Source of the DNA: JBDRGD01 sp043818095
GTDB lineage: Bacteria > Chloroflexota > Dehalococcoidia > Dehalococcoidales > RBG-16-60-22
DNA length: 14,586 nt
Direction of reading: 5' to 3'
Assembly: GCA_043818095.1 (NCBI GenBank)
Contig: JBDRGD010000076.1
Span: forward strand, 1 to 14,586
Part shown: piece after piece, positions 12,817-14,586 of the stretch
Layout of the letters: the number at the start of each line of letters is the position of its first letter
How positions within the stretch are numbered: the first letter of the stretch is position 1
Notes under the pieces: model-generated
What the model saw: the letters and a program-made list of their open reading frames with translations, nothing else
Database searches by the model: none
What the model was told of the DNA's origin: nothing
Position numbers and translations under genes: made by a program

Positions 12817-14487
12817 CTAGTGTAACGTGTAACGGGGAACGACGTCCCGGTATTTCGCCACGAGCTTCGGCCAGTCCTTCGGTAACGCCACCTTCCTGGT
12901 GACCCACTGCCCGTTGCTGCGGTCTCCGGAGCCGATGACCATCCCGAGCATCACGCTGACGCCGCCCGCCACGACGATTCTAATCCAGTCCGGCGTGCGG
13001 AAGATACGCATGGAATCGTTGGGATTGCCCGGCAGCAGTTCGTGGGCGGCAGCCCCCCCGCTGAGCAGCCCCCAGTAAGCGGGGTGACGGAAGGCCGGAA
13101 CGCGGGCATATTCCGTAATATAAGTCTTTATCTCCGCCTTCGTCCAGCCTTTTTTCGCCATGGTCCGGGCGTGCACCGGGGCCAGCACCAGGCAGAAAAG
13201 CCCCCGGCGTCCGGGGACGACGTTCGCGGTAATCGCGTCCAGGATGCCTTTATCATCGAGCCCGTAGGGCGGCGTGTTAATCCAGGTGTTGGCGCAAAAG
13301 ACGCTCACGGCGCTGTCTTCCGGACGGAGTCCCTGTTCCACGTGCAGCGGTTCCCAGGGGCTTTCCTCCTCGTTCTCCGCGAGGACCCCGCTCAGTTTCA
13401 TGGGGTTGCCCACCGTGCCCTTGTCCTCGATGTTTTTCCGGGCGCCGCCGATGTTCTTGATGATGAGCCCCATGGCGCGCCCGAAGGCGCCGTTGGCGAT
13501 TTCCCCCGGACTGAGTGCCTCGGAGCCGCTGTTCATGTTCAGGTCGTTGCGCAGGGGACCGTTAATTACCCAGAAAGGGGCGAAGGAGTGCGCGCTGGCG
13601 ATTTCCAGGCGGAACTTGAGCTTCGGGTCCAGCAGGGCCTCCACGCCGGCAATCAGCACCGGCATTAAAGTAGGCAGCGCGCCCGCCATGACGGCATTAA
13701 CGGCTATCTTCTCCACGGTAGCTTTCCCGGACCGCGGGGGCAGCTCCCCGACGATGTGGTCCGGCGGCAGGTCTGTACCTTTCAGCATTTCCGCCACCGC
13801 CTCCTCCGTCGGCGGGAGTACCGGCAGACCGTCGCCCCAGCCCCTCTTGTAGAAGAAGCGGTTCACCTCCTCGAGGTTGCCCTTGAAGGCGATACGCGGC
13901 AGCTTTTCCGCCGGGGGTTTGGGGGACTTTTCCGCAGGGGTGAGCGGCGCGGTAAGCGCCGTTATGATGGCGTCCATCGCCGCGCTGATGCCGGCATCGA
14001 CCTCCTCCGGGTCGGTGCATTCGCAGGGGACGTTTTCCGGCACGACCCTCAGGGCGGGAATGCCGGCGCGGCCCGCCGCAGCCGTGCCGAAGACGGCGAA
14101 ACCTTCATTACAGAGCGCTATCGCGGGCTTATTCATCTCCTCCATGGCGGCCGTGTCGTACACAAGGTACTCCGCGCAGCCCCCTCAATCCCCCACGGCG
14201 GCGATAGCGGTATCGACCCCCTTGAGCCAGTCCGTAAAGCCTTCCCGGTCCCCGGTATCGGTAATCTTGACGGTATGGTTGCACTGGAACCAGCTGAACT
14301 TCAGGTCGGGGTATTTTTCCCCCAGCCCCCGCGCCACGGCCTCCAGTACCGGGCGGGAAGCGATTTTACGCGTCGTGAAAAGCCCGATGGTCGCGCCGCT
14401 GAGGTCGCTCACGCGGGGCACAATCCCCCGCGGCGGCGGCATGTCCGCTTCCGCCCAGGGGCTGAGCACTTCATACTGGCATTCCAT
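12817..14487 (-). CDS. UGSC-family-like selenoprotein with in-frame TGA (Sec101), fused to a large C-terminal domain
   Basis: Conventional gene calling would split this into a 100-aa ORF (14487-14185) and a 448-aa ORF (from GTG 14163). The frame is continuous across a single TGA, giving 556 residues. Around it the sequence reads AVGD-U-GGCAEYLVYDTAAM, matching the [U/C]-G-S-C motif region of the UGSC family, where a Cys or Sec follows a Rossmann-like strand and precedes a V-x-D helix; here the motif is U-G-G-C. Residues 1-175 form that domain, about 180-198 a Pro-rich linker, and about 200-556 a conserved-looking domain containing FFYKRGWGDGLPVLPP and MNSGSEALSPGEIANGAFGRAMG, whose function I cannot name. 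ATG 14487 has AGGAG 8 nt upstream and a strong promoter. A nonsense mutation is the alternative, but both halves look intact. Confidence 0.83.
14149..14184 (-). promoter_or_regulatory. Candidate bacterial SECIS hairpin
   Basis: Immediately after the TGA the mRNA can fold with a lower stem GGCUG (14181-14177) paired to CGGCC (14153-14149), an internal loop, and an apical stem GUAC/GUAC (14170-14167 with 14161-14158) closing a CUUGU loop. The apical loop lies about 18-23 nt after the UGA, as in bacterial SECIS elements. Bacterial SECIS sequence is poorly conserved, so this is suggestive only. Confidence 0.45.
14185..14187 (-). other. In-frame TGA, predicted selenocysteine codon
   Basis: TGA is codon 101 of the gene starting at 14487. 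It sits in GVGD-like context directly before GGC (Gly-Gly-Cys), so the residue pair U101/C104 forms a U-x-x-C redox motif. No other stop occurs in this frame until TAG at 12819-12817. Confidence 0.8.
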
Positions 14488-14531
14488 ATCCTTGTCTCCT
14501 CTTCCGTTCTCCGGCTGGCCGTATCAGCCCG

Positions 14532-14560
14532 ACAATATCAGGTTTGGGCCGGCATGTCAA
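14532..14560 (-). promoter_or_regulatory. Promoter of the selenoprotein-SDR operon
   Basis: On the minus strand TTGACA (14560-14555) is followed after 17 nt by TATTGT (14537-14532), with transcription expected near 14525. The extended sequence TTGACATG-N7-AAACCTGATA is identical at 20 of 25 positions to the flavoprotein promoter at 8238-8262. Beyond it, 14561-14586 holds only non-coding sequence ending in a run of C. Confidence 0.65.
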
Positions 14561-14586
14561 CACGATGAGAATCGGTTCCCCCCCCC

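Noticed and set aside
12817..14163. Treating the 448-aa downstream part as an independent gene starting at GTG 14163
   Set aside because: No ribosome site precedes that GTG, and the sequence upstream continues the same domain in the same frame through the TGA.

Overview
The window is GC-rich, dense bacterial DNA of about 14.6 kb. The pantothenate genes with a tandem pan-type RNA leader, a DUF2520 protein, CrtI-like flavoproteins, an acyl-CoA carboxylase and a UGSC-type selenoprotein best suggest a Chloroflexota genome, perhaps Dehalococcoidia. A deltaproteobacterium or clostridial relative is not excluded; this is inference from gene content, not from a marker gene.

Layout. (1) 1-165, minus: start of an acyl-CoA carboxylase carboxyltransferase. 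(2) 184-434: intergenic DNA with two perfect hairpins. (3) 435-1007, minus: AT-rich two-helix membrane protein of unknown function. (4) 1104-4224, plus: pantothenate operon (promoter, tandem two-bulged-A RNA hairpins, attenuator-type terminator, DUF2520 Rossmann protein, panD, panB, panC). (5) 4277-4728, plus: two-CBS-domain protein with its own promoter, facing a minus-strand MFS transporter (4736-5944). (6) 5945-6227: 78-bp palindromic repeat, then promoter and operator-like dyad of a TetR regulator. (7) 6228-7987, plus: TetR regulator and a geranylgeranyl-reductase-family flavoprotein. (8) 7988-8406: three large inverted repeats, then a promoter and a structured leader ending in an intrinsic terminator. 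(9) 8407-11984, plus: two CrtI/phytoene-dehydrogenase-like flavoproteins and a translationally coupled 87-aa protein. (10) 11991-14560, minus: a short-chain dehydrogenase preceded by a gene that looks broken by TGA but reads as one 556-residue selenoprotein with a U-G-G-C motif.

How it fits together. The pan operon supplies beta-alanine, ketopantoate and pantothenate. DUF2520 is the obvious candidate for the otherwise missing ketopantoate reductase, and the leader looks like a feedback attenuator. The right half is a redox cluster. The promoter of the paired flavoproteins and the promoter of the selenoprotein lie about 6.3 kb apart on opposite strands, yet share an extended sequence (TTGACATG-N7-AAACCTGATA) in the same register. 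This suggests that the flavoproteins, small protein, selenoprotein and SDR form one co-regulated, possibly undescribed pathway. Its substrate cannot be read from the sequence.
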